64,000 bases of DNA, taken from assembly GCA_024741835.1 (NCBI GenBank), contig JAENRP010000233.1, forward strand, positions 1 to 64,000, given 5' to 3'. Under the pieces are notes generated by a model. The model searched no databases and was not told where the DNA came from. It worked only from the letters and a program-made list of their open reading frames with translations. The translations under genes were made by a program, and so were the position numbers. Origin of the DNA: Diplocarpon mali (taxonomy: Eukaryota > Ascomycota > Leotiomycetes > Helotiales > Drepanopezizaceae). Positions 45,731 through 56,695 of the stretch are shown piece by piece (the first letter of the stretch is position 1; each line of letters begins with the position of its first letter).

Positions 45731-46700
45731 CCATAATCCTTTTATATCTCCTTTATAATAGCAAGTAGAAGGAAGCGCAAAATAGGGTTCAATTTTCCTT
45801 ATACTAATATATAAGAAGGCTTAAAACCAATTCCCTTAGATAATCAGAACCTTTAGCAGCTTTGCAAATAATATAAAGGCGCATCTCTATTAAGAAGCAA
45901 CTGACTCCTTTAGTGACATAACCTTAGGAGCAGCCTAAGGAGCAATAATAGGAGCAGCCGCAAGGGCAGGAGCCTTAAAAGCCTTTGCGAGGCGGGCGGC
46001 GAGGCTAAGAGGTGCTATAATCGGCGGCAGCAGGAGCTTCTAACCAATTGGTTCTAGGAAGCTATTAGCTATAGTATAAGAAAGCTTCTAATTAACGTAC
46101 CCTTTGATAATACTACCTCTTCTATCTCTCTATAGCGCGCCTTTCGAAGCTCTACTCTTACCTTCCTCTTAGTAGCAGCAAGGCCTTAAACTGCTTATTA
46201 GTGGCAAACTACCTAAAGGGAGCTTAAGAACGTACTATAGCGTTACTGTTATTCTCTTCTAATAAGAATATATAATCTTCCTATGCCTTTAAGGCGCTAA
46301 TAAGAAGCTCTTAGCACGCGTAGCCTCCCTTTGCATAACGAAAGCAGCATACTTCTATTATACTATTAAAGTATACGCTGGCCGACTTGCCAGCTAATAA
46401 GCTCCGAACGTACCCCTTATACAGTATATTCCTTATTAGCCCTTGCTCTGGCTTGCAGCAGAAGGAGGGAGCCCTAAAGGGGACCGCCGGTGTTTAAGGA
46501 ACTATAGCTTAAGGGGTGGCAGGGAGAGAAGGGGTCGCGCTCCCTCTTAAGGGTATTATTATATCAAATGTCTTAGGCGCGTCATTATCTTACTATCTAC
46601 TGCGTTAAGAAGCTTTAAGCTGTGTTTAGGCATAACGACTTTGCTATAAGTCTATTAGTAGGAGTAAAGGAGTATAATCAGGAAGCGTATAGTAGTAGTA
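45731..46700 (+). other. CopD 3' region, GC-rich and little changed by RIP
   Basis: Alanine/glycine-type triplets (45910-46040) and a GGG/GCG-rich stretch (46440-46560) stand out against the AT-rich surroundings. Frames are open for short distances only. I see no domain and no LTR start. It resembles in style the triplet-rich 3' region of CopC. Confidence 0.5.
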
Positions 46701-46944
46701 TGGAGACCTGAGATAGATAGATCTTGTGATATATATCATATGATCGGCGCAGGATGGTAGGAGGATAAAAGGGCCATCTTCTATATTTAAAGACAGCGCG
46801 TATCGCCATAGTATTAAATATACCCTATACTTAGGACTTGTTTCTAATATCTTATTTAAAAGAGCCCGCTTATAGTACTTTATCCTCTTTGTTTTTAGGT
46901 CTTCCCTTAGGCCTATTCTTATATTATCTCTCCTCTGTTTTATA
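46701..46944 (+). repeat. GypB 5' LTR
   Basis: 244 bp, TGGAGACCTGAGATAG ... CTGTTTTATA, with intact TG. Contains GGAGGATAAAAGGGCC (46750-46775), a plausible TATA region. The following TTAGTGACC could be a RIP-altered PBS (TTGGTGACC). This is unproven. Confidence 0.82.
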
Positions 46945-47580
46945 TTAGTGACCTATGCAAGGACCGATTTCTTAAGATTTCCGTCCTTATACAACTTTAT
47001 TAATCTCTTAGTTCGCAGATAAGAGACTGGCCTTTGAAATACGTCTTTAAAATACTTATAGCATTTTGATCAACTTTAAAACCCTTATCCTTAATCGCTT
47101 AATTACTTAGAACTGTCGATTTTCGTTTAGCAATTATTAATAACCTTAAATTTTCCCTTTTTAGCTTTGCTTTAAAAACCCCTATTTTCTTCCTTAACTT
47201 TGAGATTTTCGGAATTTTCGGCTTCTTAATATAAAAAGTTTAGCAAACCCTATAATAGCAATCTTAAATAGCAGTAGTTTCGAGTACTTAAGTAATACTA
47301 AGCGCAAACTCTAATTAGAAGTGCCTCTTTAGAATCTTTAAAAATCCGAATCTGATAATTCAGCTGCCTTAGCTTAATAGAACTTTAAAAATTGCCTTAG
47401 AATCGTCTCTAGAGACCCTTTTATTCTAAGGACTAATAGGAATTAGCTTAAAGGCTAAGAAGAATCTTAGATATAAACCTTATCTTAGAAATTGGTCTTA
47501 GATTAAGTAAACCTTATTTTATTATAATTAGTTATAATACTCCTATTAGCTATTTAGCACCTACTTAGAATCTCTTAGCA
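46945..47580 (+). other. GypB-2 leader before gag
   Basis: AT-rich sequence with scattered stops in all frames. The gag frame cannot be followed with confidence upstream of about 47580. No sister copy covers it in this window. Confidence 0.5.
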
Positions 47581-47615
47581 AACTTAGATTAAACTTTTAA
47601 TAAAATCCGGAATTC

Positions 47616-47640
47616 TACTCCTAGGCCTAGCTTATAAGTA
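47616..47640. repeat. Palindromic repeat in GypB gag
   Basis: TACTCCTAGGCCT / AGCTTATAAGTA. If the gag frame is followed this far, it reads L-L-L-G-L-A-Y-K, the second frame. Confidence 0.75.
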
Positions 47641-48624
47641 GGAGGATAAAAAGACGTCTTTAAATAACTTAAGACTACTACCTACTTTTTTAATATTAAT
47701 ATTAGAAAATATTAAAAATAATAACAATTTTAAACTTTTTACTAACCCTTTATTTAAATCTTTTCAAACTTGTCTTAGTTACTCTAAGATTGACTCGGAT
47801 TCTAAACGTTCTTTAAGCCCTTTTGAATTTCGAAGTACTCCTTTTAGCAATCAATCTTGCAATATTAAAGCTTTCCCTTTGCCTCTTATAGATTCTATTA
47901 ACTTAGACGGTTAATATAAAACGATAATGGCCGCATTTAAGGCTATTACTAGTCACTTTCCCCTCTTTAGTTCCCTTAGCGCTTCTTACTTTATAAGTAC
48001 TAATATTACTAATTTCCTTAAGTAATATAAGGAAACTTATTACGATTTTGGTATTATATAAGAGGATATGATTTCTTAACTTCCTTACTACTATGATTAT
48101 ATAAGTAAGGATATTATTAAGTCCCTCCTCGAATAGAAAACTTATAGTTTATAGGAACTCCTTATTAAGGCCCTTAAATCTGAATTCCGCGAATTTGATA
48201 AATAGCAGATTTGCAATACTTTGGCTTTCTTAAAGGAATTTATTTTAATCACTTATACTCTTAAAGAACTTAAGAACTACTATCAGACTTTTACTTATAT
48301 ATTAAATACCTTAATTAGTTAGAAAATACTTAGCAAAGTTAAAAGAGGCCGCCTTTTCTTACTCAAATTACCTACTAGCCTTTAAAATAAGATTATCAAG
48401 CATTTTAAAATCAATAAGCAAGACCTTATAACCTTTGCCTCATTTGAGGAATTCTTAGCCTTTGCTTTAAAATCAGATCTTAATAAAAGAACTATTAATG
48501 CTATAGAGTAGGAAAAAGCCTTTACTCCCTCCTATACTAAAGACCTTAAGAGCCTGGTCTAAGAATACTCGAAAGCTCTGGAAGTTATAGAGGAGGTAAA
48601 GAAGAACCTAGTAGTCATACCTTT

Positions 48625-48649
48625 CACTCGCAGGCCCGACCTAAGAGTG
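48625..48649. repeat. Palindromic repeat in GypB gag, GC-preserved
   Basis: CACTCGCAGGCCC / GACCTAAGAGTG. It is read as F-T-R-R-P-D-L-R-V in the Gag frame with no stop. Confidence 0.85.
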
Positions 48650-50540
48650 AGATCCAACCTTAGAATTAAGGAACTTAAGACCTAATTTATAGAACTCTAA
48701 ATCTAAAGCTTAAAAACTAAGATTAATAATCTCTTATAAAAAAAATAGTATATTTTCTAATTTAGTAATAGGTAAAACTTAGCTACTATAAGCTAATATA
48801 GTAGTTCCTATTACCAGACTCTTACTTCTTGTCATTCGGAATAATTAGCTAATATAAGAACGCAATAGCTAGCTAAAGAAGGAGGAATTGATCCTAACTA
48901 GCACTCTACTAATATTAATACTATAGGGTACTAAGGAAACGGCAATAGAAGACGACTAACTTGCAACTTTTATAATAATAAAGAACCTAACTGCGCTTTA
49001 TATAAGTATTATAACAATTGCCCTCTTTTCCTTCGTTTTATTAATACTAGGGTCATGCATATTAATAAGTATAAGATGCTTTATATTAAAGATCCTAGGC
49101 TAGAAGCTATCCCTATTAAAAAGTATTAGAATCGCTTATAGTTATAAACTATTCGAATGATAATATATAGTATAAAATAGGACGAGAATTTAGTCGAACG
49201 ATAGTATATTATAGATATAAATGCCAAAATTCCAACTTATATATATATAGGTCCAATTAGCAATCTACCTAAGGGAGTTCTTAAGGACCTAGCTTCTAAT
49301 TAAATAGCTATAGAAGTTAAAGGCATCTCTATCTTAAGATAGGTTAATAATAATGTTTCAGCCGATATTAATACTACTTCTATATCTAAGAACCCTTAGA
49401 ATTCTTAGCGTCCTTCTAGATCTTCCACTCTACTAATATTAATAAAACTAGCCAAAGTCCAAAAATCAGCATATGCAACTTAAGAATCTTAATATAAAGT
49501 CTAAATGTTAAAAGACACTTAATAGTCTAGAACTATAATAGATAAGGATAAAGCCGATATAGCAAACGAATTGATTAGAGATATAATAGATAAAGATGGC
49601 TTTAAGCTTAAAGATTAAGAAGTTGAAGTTATTATATAGACCCTTGACCTTAAGCAAAAGAGACAGATATTAAAATAGGAGAAATTCGTTAATAAATATA
49701 CTAGTTTAACCGCAATAGAGAAAGCTATAGAGAATATCATAGCTTAGCAAATTAACCTTACATTTAAAGACCTATTTGGTTTAACTAAATGCTTTAATAA
49801 AGTGTTAGGAAAGCATATCTTAATTGCTTTTAAAGATTTGAATAATAATAAGGAAATGGAAATTGTAATATAAAAGAACTTTAAGAAGCACTTAGCCTTA
49901 ATCAAATGTCTTTAGATTATAGAAGACAAAGGAACCTAAAGGTATTATAATATTATAGCAATAGCTTTAATATCTTAGAATATCAATCGAAATTATTTAG
50001 CAGTTGCGATAAAAAGCCCTATTATTATTTATTTAATAAAAGAATTAGTTAAAGTAAAGGCTTTGATCGATTGTGGTTTAGAAGTTAATGCGATAATTAG
50101 AAAAGTGGCGGAAATGGCTTAATTAACAATTGTTAGCAATCGACTCCTTATTTATTCGACTGTCTCTAGATCGAAATACAATTTTAATAAATAGGTAAAA
50201 AACGTAAAGGTTAAAGTCAAAGGAATTATTAATTATACTAACTTTCTAATAATAAAGAATTCTTTAAACGATATTCTTTTAAGAATACCCTTTATTTTAA
50301 AATCTTAGCTAATATTTAACTATCTTAGAGATAGTCTTATAAAAGCTAATCTTTAAAATACAGATCGATCTTTAGAAGGACAAATGGTTATTATAAGAGA
50401 TATAGCCGAATTCTAAAACGAGGTTTTAGGAAACGATTAGCTAGCATAAGGGCTAGGCTTAATACTAGTAAAGGAAGGCACCTAGCGAAGAGTTATAATA
50501 AAAGAAAGGTGAGTTTGCCGATTTTAAATAATAGCAATTT

Positions 50541-50565
50541 AACTTACAGTCCTAGACTAAGATTC
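50541..50565. repeat. Palindromic repeat after GypB protease
   Basis: AACTTACAGTCCT / AGACTAAGATTC. Same site as 29108-29132. Confidence 0.75.
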
Positions 50566-50702
50566 AAATCTAGAGTTTTAAAGAATAGTGCAATCGGCGT
50601 TTTATTAGCTTAATAATTAAGAAAAAAGAAAAATAAGGTAAAGAAGAGAGTTCGTTTTACAAATTTCGATAATTTACTAATCGTTTTAAGAAACCTAAAA
50701 AC

Positions 50703-50727
50703 CACTTATAAGCCAGACCCGCGAGTG
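50703..50727. repeat. Palindromic repeat before GypB RT
   Basis: CACTTATAAGCCA / GACCCGCGAGTG. Same site as 28945-28969. Confidence 0.8.
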
Positions 50728-50889
50728 AAAAATAATAAAATTACTAATAACATTTCTATTTACGCACTTTAAATTAACGACTTAGAAAATCTTTTATTTG
50801 TTTTTAAAAAGGAAAATTCGGACCGTTTTATAAGATTTGATAAAAAAGGAAAGAAGTAGAAAAGCATAGTACTAGCTAATATTCGAACT

Positions 50890-51084
50890 TATTGAGCTTA
50901 AATGAGTCGGCGCAGTAGGTATAGGAAACTTCTAAAGGTCGATGGTCGATATATTAGTAAGAGTTAGGGAAGGAAGGTTACCCCTTTCTTCCCTTTAGCT
51001 ATATACGTATTAATATCCTACTGATTAAGCAGTAGGGTTATATGATAATATATTAGAGTAATAGCTATATCACCTATCTTAATA
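50890..51084 (-). repeat. CopE 3' LTR
   Basis: TATTGAGCTTAAATGAG ... ATCTTAATA on the plus strand. It is closely similar to 56707-56901 through the first 140 bases. Confidence 0.93.
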
Positions 51085-51221
51085 CCCTTATTTAGACCTT
51101 ACTCCAATTGACCTATAGTTAGGAAAATAATAACTATCCTTTTGCGCTAATCCAACTCTTAAGTATTTCTCTAAATTAAAAACAATCAATTAATAGCAAC
51201 CTCTATTGAAATTACTAATCC

Positions 51222-51373
51222 TACTCATAGGGTAGGACTAGGAGTCAAATTTCTTAAAAGATATTCCTTTATAAGACTATATGACTTGACTTGCGGTCTA
51301 GGCCTAGGAGTCGATTTAAAAACTTTCCTTTATAAGACTATATAACCTAACTTGCGAGGCGGGCCTAGGAGTC
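51222..51373. repeat. Array of three palindromic repeats in CopE tail
   Basis: Copies at 51222-51246, 51288-51312 and 51348-51373, about 60-66 bp apart. The last two share the spacer TTCCTTTATAAGACTATAT, so this is a short tandem repeat carrying the palindrome. On the coding (minus) strand the pol frame reads S-T-P-R-P-R-P-Q-V and L-T-P-S-P-T-L-R-V. It lies between RNase H and the 3' LTR. Confidence 0.85.
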
Positions 51374-51429
51374 GTCTTTAAGCCTGCTAAGCCCCTACTA
51401 TCTTCTGCAACCTTAGTATATCTTTAAAC

Positions 51430-52000
51430 GCTTTAAACTTTGCAACTATCTTTAGTGGCTTTATAAATCTATCTGCTACTATTCGATCGGTTAGGATATA
51501 GGTGATCGATAACTTATTCTTTGCAATAAGGTCGCAGATAAAGTGGTAGGTAATATTAATATATTTCGATCGCTTATATAAGTATGGATTCTTAGCAAGT
51601 GCAATCGCCCTTATATTATTTGCTTAAAGATTAATATAGTTCCTATCTTATTTAATATACTTAATAAAACCTATATCTTTTAGAACTTAAGCGATTTATA
51701 ATCCTTACTTGCAATTTGATAATATTAATATATATTTGGCCTTAGTGCTTGCAGTAGCTACTGATTTCTACTTCCTACTTCCTTATAATATAAGTCTGCT
51801 ATATAGTACTGCTACGCTTTTAGATATACTTTTCCGACCTTTTATATTTGCCCAATTGGAATCGGTATATACCTTAAGCTTTGCGCTTATATATTTTATT
51901 AGTCCGTATCTTACCTTTTATATAATTGTCGATTAAAGGTACCTTCTAAGTCGCTTGACTGCATTCTTATATTAAATCGTCAGATCCTTTAAGTTCTGAT
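51430..52000 (-). pseudogene. CopE RNase H
   Basis: Read-through minus frame with A-V-K-R-L-R-R-Y-L (the copia A-x-x-R-x-L-R-Y-L) at about 51935-51965. A-N-I-K-G-R-K-S-I-S (D-R-K-S-T-S) follows, then S-R-K-Q-K-S-V-A-T-A-S-T-K-A (W-x-S-x-K-Q-x-x-V-A-x-S-x-x-E-A). The order and spacing are typical. It ends upstream of the palindrome array. A plus-strand 75-codon frame at 51709-51936 is its shadow. Confidence 0.85.
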
Positions 52001-52239
52001 TAAGTTGCTTAATAATAAAGGCAATATCTGGTCTTATATATACTATAGTATATATAATCGCTCTAATATCTTATTAATACTTCTTCAAATCTCCTTTCTA
52101 CTTATTTTCATTAGCAGGCTCCAACTTATTATACTTTCCTTCGATTAGAGTATACTTTGGCTTAAAGTTAGGAGTATAAGTAGAGAGTCCTATTCGGTCT
52201 AGGATCTTCTTAATATACTGCTCTTAATCTAACTAGAGT

Positions 52240-53060
52240 TCTTAAGTAAAGCGGTTCCTTATAATACAGATGCTAAGGATCTTATGAATTCCCTTTAGAT
52301 CCTTAGTATTAAAACGTTTTCGAATTATTATAAAGAACCAATCCAATTGAGTAGTTGTTTTCGCAGCTATAGCAATATCATTAATATATAGTAGCAACTT
52401 GATTCTATGCTTAGTATAGGTAAATAAATAAGGGTTAGCTAGGCTTTGAACGAATCCCATTTCCATTAGAGTAGAGCTATATAAGAGGTTCTAATTATAG
52501 GCTGATTATTTGAGCCTATAGATACTGCAGAGTATATAAAGGGAATGGCTAGCGCGTATAGGAATACCGTTAGGTCAGGAGAGAAAAATCCGTTCCTTTA
52601 TAATTGCTTTAGTGAATGCATTTTTAATATTATACTATTTATATTCAAGGTCCTTAGCGGCTACTATTGCTATAAATATACAAAGGGTGTCTATGCGAAC
52701 TGTCGGCGCGAATGTGTTAAAGTAGTCTTCTCTATACTATTAGGAGAAGCCCTTAATTATAAGCCTTGCTTTATAACGTTTTAGAGTCCTATTTGCATAT
52801 ATCTTAATTATAAAGACCCACTTTATTAAAACTAGGTTTATATCCTTTAGCGTCGGTTCCTCTATCTATATGCTATTTGCAATAAGAGAGCTTATCTCCT
52901 TTTAAATTGCCTTATTCTATACTGCTCTATTCTTTAGGTTGTTGATAGCTTTATTATACGTCTTTAGAAGAGAGATTTTTATTATCTTCTTAGCGGCTAG
53001 GAATGCATTATCTTTATTAAAGCTCTATTGAAGTTCAAGCTTATAGATCCTATATGCTAT
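52240..53060 (-). pseudogene. CopE reverse transcriptase
   Basis: An open piece at 52242-52466 contains L-L-L-Y-I-N-D-I-A-I-A-A-K, the copia Y-V-D-D box (Y-I-N-D at 52377-52388, first D to N), and then R-F-N-T-K-D-L-K-G-I-H-K-I-L. Upstream are Y-K-A-R-L-I-I-K-G-F-S (K-A-R-L-V-x-x-G-F) near 52790 and I-K-N-A-F-T-K-A near 52660. It copies element RNA into cDNA. Plus-strand frames at 52545-52784 and 53089-53301 are shadows. Confidence 0.88.
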
Positions 53061-53399
53061 TATAGCCTAGATATACTTAGATTCGCGTTTGTCTAAGGCG
53101 TCTTCCGGTTCTAGGTCTCTATTCCTTTTCGAAAGCGTAGGTTCGGCTATGGGTTCCGTAGGCTTATCATCTAAGGAACCGCTTTCTAATAGTAGAGGCT
53201 TATTATTACTTGTACTTATTTCGGGAATATCCTTTACTATAAGTGCTTTAATTAAAGGGATAATAATATCGAAGTTGTTCTATACTTTAGGCAGTTCGTA
53301 GATAATAGGAATAGTCTATTCGGCCTTTGGGCGACTAGTAGGTTATCGATTAGCAAGTGCACTTAATATACCTAAGCTAAGAGAGAGGGGTTGTTAGTT

Positions 53400-54440
53400 C
53401 GGCTTAATAGTATTACTATTAAGTAGTATACCTTGCGAATCTCTAGTTATATAAAGCTTTAAGGATAGCTCTCTCCTATTTCGAGATTTGTCGAACTTAA
53501 TTATTAAGGATATGATTACTTGCTTTAAATCTAGCGCATATACTATCTATTGTTTTATTATCTATTTAATATACTTAATAAATATATACTCTTTACCTTG
53601 GTTTATTAGCTTTTTACTCTTTGTACCCGCGGGCTAGGACTTCGGGCTAATATAAGAGTAGTAGACGCTTTTAAAGACGCGGATATAGTCTAGGCTTAGT
53701 TTCTATTTGAAATATACTTTATATAGCGATATTCGAGTGCTATTAACTATTAGTCTACTACTTATTCTATTTCGCAGGTATGCGTTTACCTTAATCGCAA
53801 GGTCCTAGAATTCTAATAGCAGGTTAGCATCTTATAATAGAGCGCAATAGTTAGTCTCTATTTGCTAGATGCTTTGCTTAGCGATGCTATTCTAATAGGA
53901 ACCTTTGTATATTATAATTGGTTTATAATAAACTCCTTGTTTTACCTATTTATTAAGCTTTGCCTTAATCTCTAATGCGTTATTAGACCTAATAGCTATT
54001 AGCTTTAATTAGGTCTGGCATTCCTCTATCACTTTCCAAGTTTCCAGCTTTTTTATAAGCTTAAATTTAGTTTTAGCGCAAATAGTCTATATCTGCTAAG
54101 TAGAGTTATCTACTATTTAAGAAAACTAATTATTTCCTTTAATTGAGGTTATAAATAGTCTAGTAGTATCGATAGATATTAGCGCTAGTATCGAATCTTT
54201 CTATAGATTAAGCTTAGTTTGCATCTGATTTCGAAGTTTTATTAGCTTGCAAATTCGGCATACTAAGTGATCTTTCGGTACTTAGATCTTCTATTTTAAG
54301 GTTAAGACCTTATATAAGTCCCTTAATTTCTTTAGTCTTAGATGCGCGAATCTTCTATACATTAGCTAATACTTTAATAGGCTTTCGGCTTCTAATAGCT
54401 TTAGTAGCCTATTATCAGTCGATACTTCGTCATCGGCGGC
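53400..54440 (-). pseudogene. CopE GAG-pre-integrase and integrase
   Basis: The minus frame reads Y-R-R-F-A-H-L-R-L-K-K-L at about 54320-54355, matching the pre-integrase H-x-R-x-A-H-x-G-x-x-x-L zinc-binding motif. C-R-I-C-K-L follows, then I-L-A-L-I-S-I-D-T (core start with first Asp). The later part holds K-G-V-Y-Y-K-P near 53940. The linker 53060-53400 towards RT is serine/proline-rich. Confidence 0.8.
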
Positions 54441-54483
54441 TGAAAAGGACTAGTGATAGCAGTTTAAGGTTTTGCCGTTTTTT

Positions 54484-54780
54484 AGTTGCAAGCCTAGCTT
54501 AGGAGTCGTTTTTAATAAAACCGCAAGATCCACTTGCGGTCCTAGCTTAGGAGTCGATTTCCTAGAAATAGCAAGATCTACTCGCAGTCCTAGCTTAAGA
54601 GTTGTCTTTAACGAATTCGCGAATTTCACTTGCGGTCCTAGCCTAGGAGTTATTTCTACGAATTCCACTTACGATCTTAGCTTAAGAGTCCATCTATTCT
54701 CCCTATCCTCGCTCAATTGTATTAGGGCAGAAAGTGTACTTTCCTTAAAGGAACCTACTTATAGGTCTGGCCTAGGAGTC
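54484..54780. repeat. Array of six palindromic repeats in CopE pol
   Basis: Copies at 54484-54508, 54531-54555, 54579-54603, 54627-54651, 54666-54690 and 54756-54780, with spacing of 39-90 bp and mostly about 48. On the coding (minus) strand they read in one open frame as T-P-K-L-G-P-Q-V-D-L-A and variants (T-P-R-L-G-P-Q-V, T-L-K-L-G-L-R-V), between protease and the GAG-pre-integrase domain. The opposite strand is also open (54472-54813), as expected from palindromes. That plus-strand frame is not a gene. Confidence 0.9.
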
Positions 54781-54879
54781 AATTTCTATAATATTACCTT
54801 TAAGATAATATAAAGTCTATCTTTAATTTTAGCCTTAAAGATCACTTTATAATTGTTATTTATAAACTATATAAATTGA

Positions 54880-55140
54880 TTATTAAAAACTCTTATATAA
54901 TTTAACTTTATATAGATCTTGCAGTTAGATAAAAGATTAATACTTAAGCTAGGTATAAGGAGAACATTTTGCAAAAGGAAAGAAATACTAGCGATATTTA
55001 TCTTTATTATACCTATCGAGTCTATATACAACCTTCTACTACTAACCTTAATAGAGTACCTTTTTATTTTAGTAAGCGGGCCTTTAAATAGGTAGGGTTT
55101 ATCAGTTATATATATTATATAACTAGTATTACTATACTAG
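54880..55140 (-). pseudogene. CopE retropepsin
   Basis: The frame reads I-T-D-K-P-Y-L-F-K-G-P-L (55110-55075 region), the N-x-x-x-F part after the D-S-G-A-x-x-H site. The block L-Y-I-D-S-I-G and F-L-L-Q-N-V-L-L-I-P-S-L (copia L-x-N-V-L-Y-V-P) follows. The catalytic triplet is damaged by RIP. Confidence 0.75.
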
Positions 55141-56290
55141 TCGGATTTAAGGATCTTATAGAGATCGGCTTTTAAGATATAAGCATCTTTATTATAATTA
55201 TCATTTGAATTATCAGAAGTGGATTTAAGTTTAAATAACCTACTATTATTATTAAAGGTATTTGCTAAAGTTTTAGCTAAATAGCCTTTTCCTTTGCCTT
55301 TCCTTAGTAGTTGCAGCCTTCGGCAGGATAAGGGCAGTTTGCTTCTTAACTTCTGCTTCAATTGCTTCTTAATATTAAAGCTAGCAACTATATTAATTAG
55401 TTGCCTTCTAACTTTACAATTAGTAATATTATAAGTACTATTATAGAAGTAGTATCCCTGATGAGCTTAAGGGCTTGTCCTGCGCTCCTTCCTCTTCTTA
55501 GGCTTATTATTGCCTTATAATGCGGCATTTGCTGACTTAGAGCGTCCTTTGAGGTCTTGCTTAATAGTTTAAAGGAGGTCGATCTTTTTATAGATCTTAA
55601 GGTTAGGTTAGATGAGAAGAGATTGTTTTATAATAGTAAACTTAAGAGGGAGGCTATTAAATAGGAAACTAAAAAGCTGAGTTTCTTTAAAAGTTATAGC
55701 TATCCTAGGATCTGCAGCTCTTACTCTCCTCTTTGCTTTATATAGTATAGATTAGGTAGAGTCTATATTTATATTTATATCCTTGCTATCTTTGTCTTTT
55801 TTATACTAAAATGAAGTGATCTACTATAGCAGATGCTAAGTATCGAGGGCAATTGTCTAAGAGTATTTTACCTTTAATATATCCTATCTTATCTTTATAT
55901 TATTATAAATTCGAATAAAATCTTGGTCTTTATCGCTTAAACCTCTATTGATCTTAAGCTTGCATTTAGCTAAGGCTAGCTTATACTCCTTCTCCTTTTC
56001 TATATTTAAAATCTGCCTTTAGGATTCTTAGTTATTATCTACTAAAGCTCTTAGGCTAAGCTTATTTAGTATATTTGGCAAATCCTTAGCAGTTGTATTA
56101 GCTATTGAAGTAGAAGTAGACAAATCGGTAGAGGGAGTATAAGGGGCTATTCTCGCGTATTTAATAAGTATCTTTTAAATCGCTATTTTAATGCCTTTGC
56201 TTTTAAAGTAAAGCTCTAAATCGTCGAACTATTATTGCCAGTTCTTCCGAGAGAGTTAGAGGTCTCTAGGCTTAGTATTTCGATCGGAAT
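55137..56290 (-). pseudogene. CopE gag and nucleocapsid linker
   Basis: Homologous to 757-1591 and continuing past it. A basic stretch K-K-R-K-E-R-R lies at about 55490-55510, a decayed zinc knuckle at about 55430-55470 (G-Y-Y-F-Y-N), and an open Ser/Asn-rich linker at 55137-55361. Read-through TAGs are numerous. The start is not certain, because the leader repeats at 56440-56590 keep a second short frame open (56382-56579). Confidence 0.72.
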
Positions 56291-56439
56291 CAGATGCTAT
56301 TACCATTTCGAATAGAATTGCGTTTAAAATCAAATAAATTAAATAGTTAAGGGCACTCCTCTTATTGAAAAGTTGAAATGATTAAATAGCGGGTATTATA
56401 GAAGTATTAAATAGGGAGGAAGTCCTCTTATCGAAAAGG

Positions 56440-56590
56440 GTTTTTAGGCTATAACGCAGGGAATCATACCTCCTATAAAACATAGTAAAGCAAGGAATCA
56501 TACCTCTTATAGTACTAAAGGGGTTATAGAGCAAGGAATCATACCTCTTGCAATACAGGTTAGCTAAATAGGGAATCATACCTCCTATTT
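56440..56590 (-). repeat. CopE leader minisatellite, second copy
   Basis: Four units with GGAATCATACCTC (plus strand) spaced about 36-45 bp, matching 448-600. Confidence 0.8.
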
Positions 56591-56695
56591 GCCGATTGCT
56601 CGCCTCTTACTATAAGTCTCGTTCAACTTCCTACTAATAGTTGCAGCGCAAGTGCTTTTTAAAGGAAGTTAATAATCTATTATCGGTCTATCTAA

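Larger units (their letters stand above)
40011..46700 (+). mobile_element. CopD copia element, 3' LTR not in window
   Basis: It starts TGTTGCGCCATGAGGAG directly after GypB-m sequence and contains gag, protease, integrase, RT and RNase H in copia order. It is cut at 46700 by the 5' LTR of GypB-2. A 3' LTR should lie beyond the window. The first 130 bases and the last 800 are clearly GC-richer and less RIP-altered than the body. No target duplication can be confirmed. Confidence 0.78.
47580..50515 (+). pseudogene. GypB Gag-protease
   Basis: One frame of about 970 codons read through RIP stops. Order: a Gag region with two palindromic repeats (47616, 48625), a cysteine-rich nucleocapsid segment C-N-F-Y-N-N-x-x-P-N-C-A at about 48960-49025, a long helical spacer, and the retropepsin site A-L-I-D-C-G-L-E-V-N-A at about 50060-50095. 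The catalytic triplet is D-C-G rather than D-S-G or D-T-G; GypB-m also has the cysteine. The frame meets a TGA at about 50510 and the next domain is in the -1 frame, in both copies. Confidence 0.78.
46701..50889 (+). mobile_element. GypB-2, 5' part: LTR, Gag-protease
   Basis: The only GypB copy with its 5' end. It begins with the LTR at 46701 inside the 3' region of CopD, continues through gag and protease, and is interrupted at 50889 by CopE. It resumes at 56902. Combined with the 3' end of GypB-1 it gives the full element. Confidence 0.85.
50516..50889 (+). pseudogene. GypB pol N-terminus (before CopE insertion)
   Basis: The frame opens at about 50507 in -1 relative to Gag-protease and reads two palindromic repeats in frame: N-L-T-Y-S-P-R-L-R-F at 50541-50565 and T-T-Y-K-P-D-P-R-V at 50703-50727. 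A basic K-K-R-V-R-F segment lies between them. CopE interrupts it at 50889 after target bases GAACT. Confidence 0.75.

Noticed and set aside
54484..54780. CRISPR-like array of ~25-bp repeats with short spacers
   Set aside because: The repeats are palindromic but variable, spacers are unequal, the genome is eukaryotic and the array lies in frame inside pol.
54472..54813. 113-codon plus-strand frame with repeated C-G-P-S-L-G-V peptide
   Set aside because: It lies opposite the CopE pol frame and is open only because the palindromes are self-complementary.
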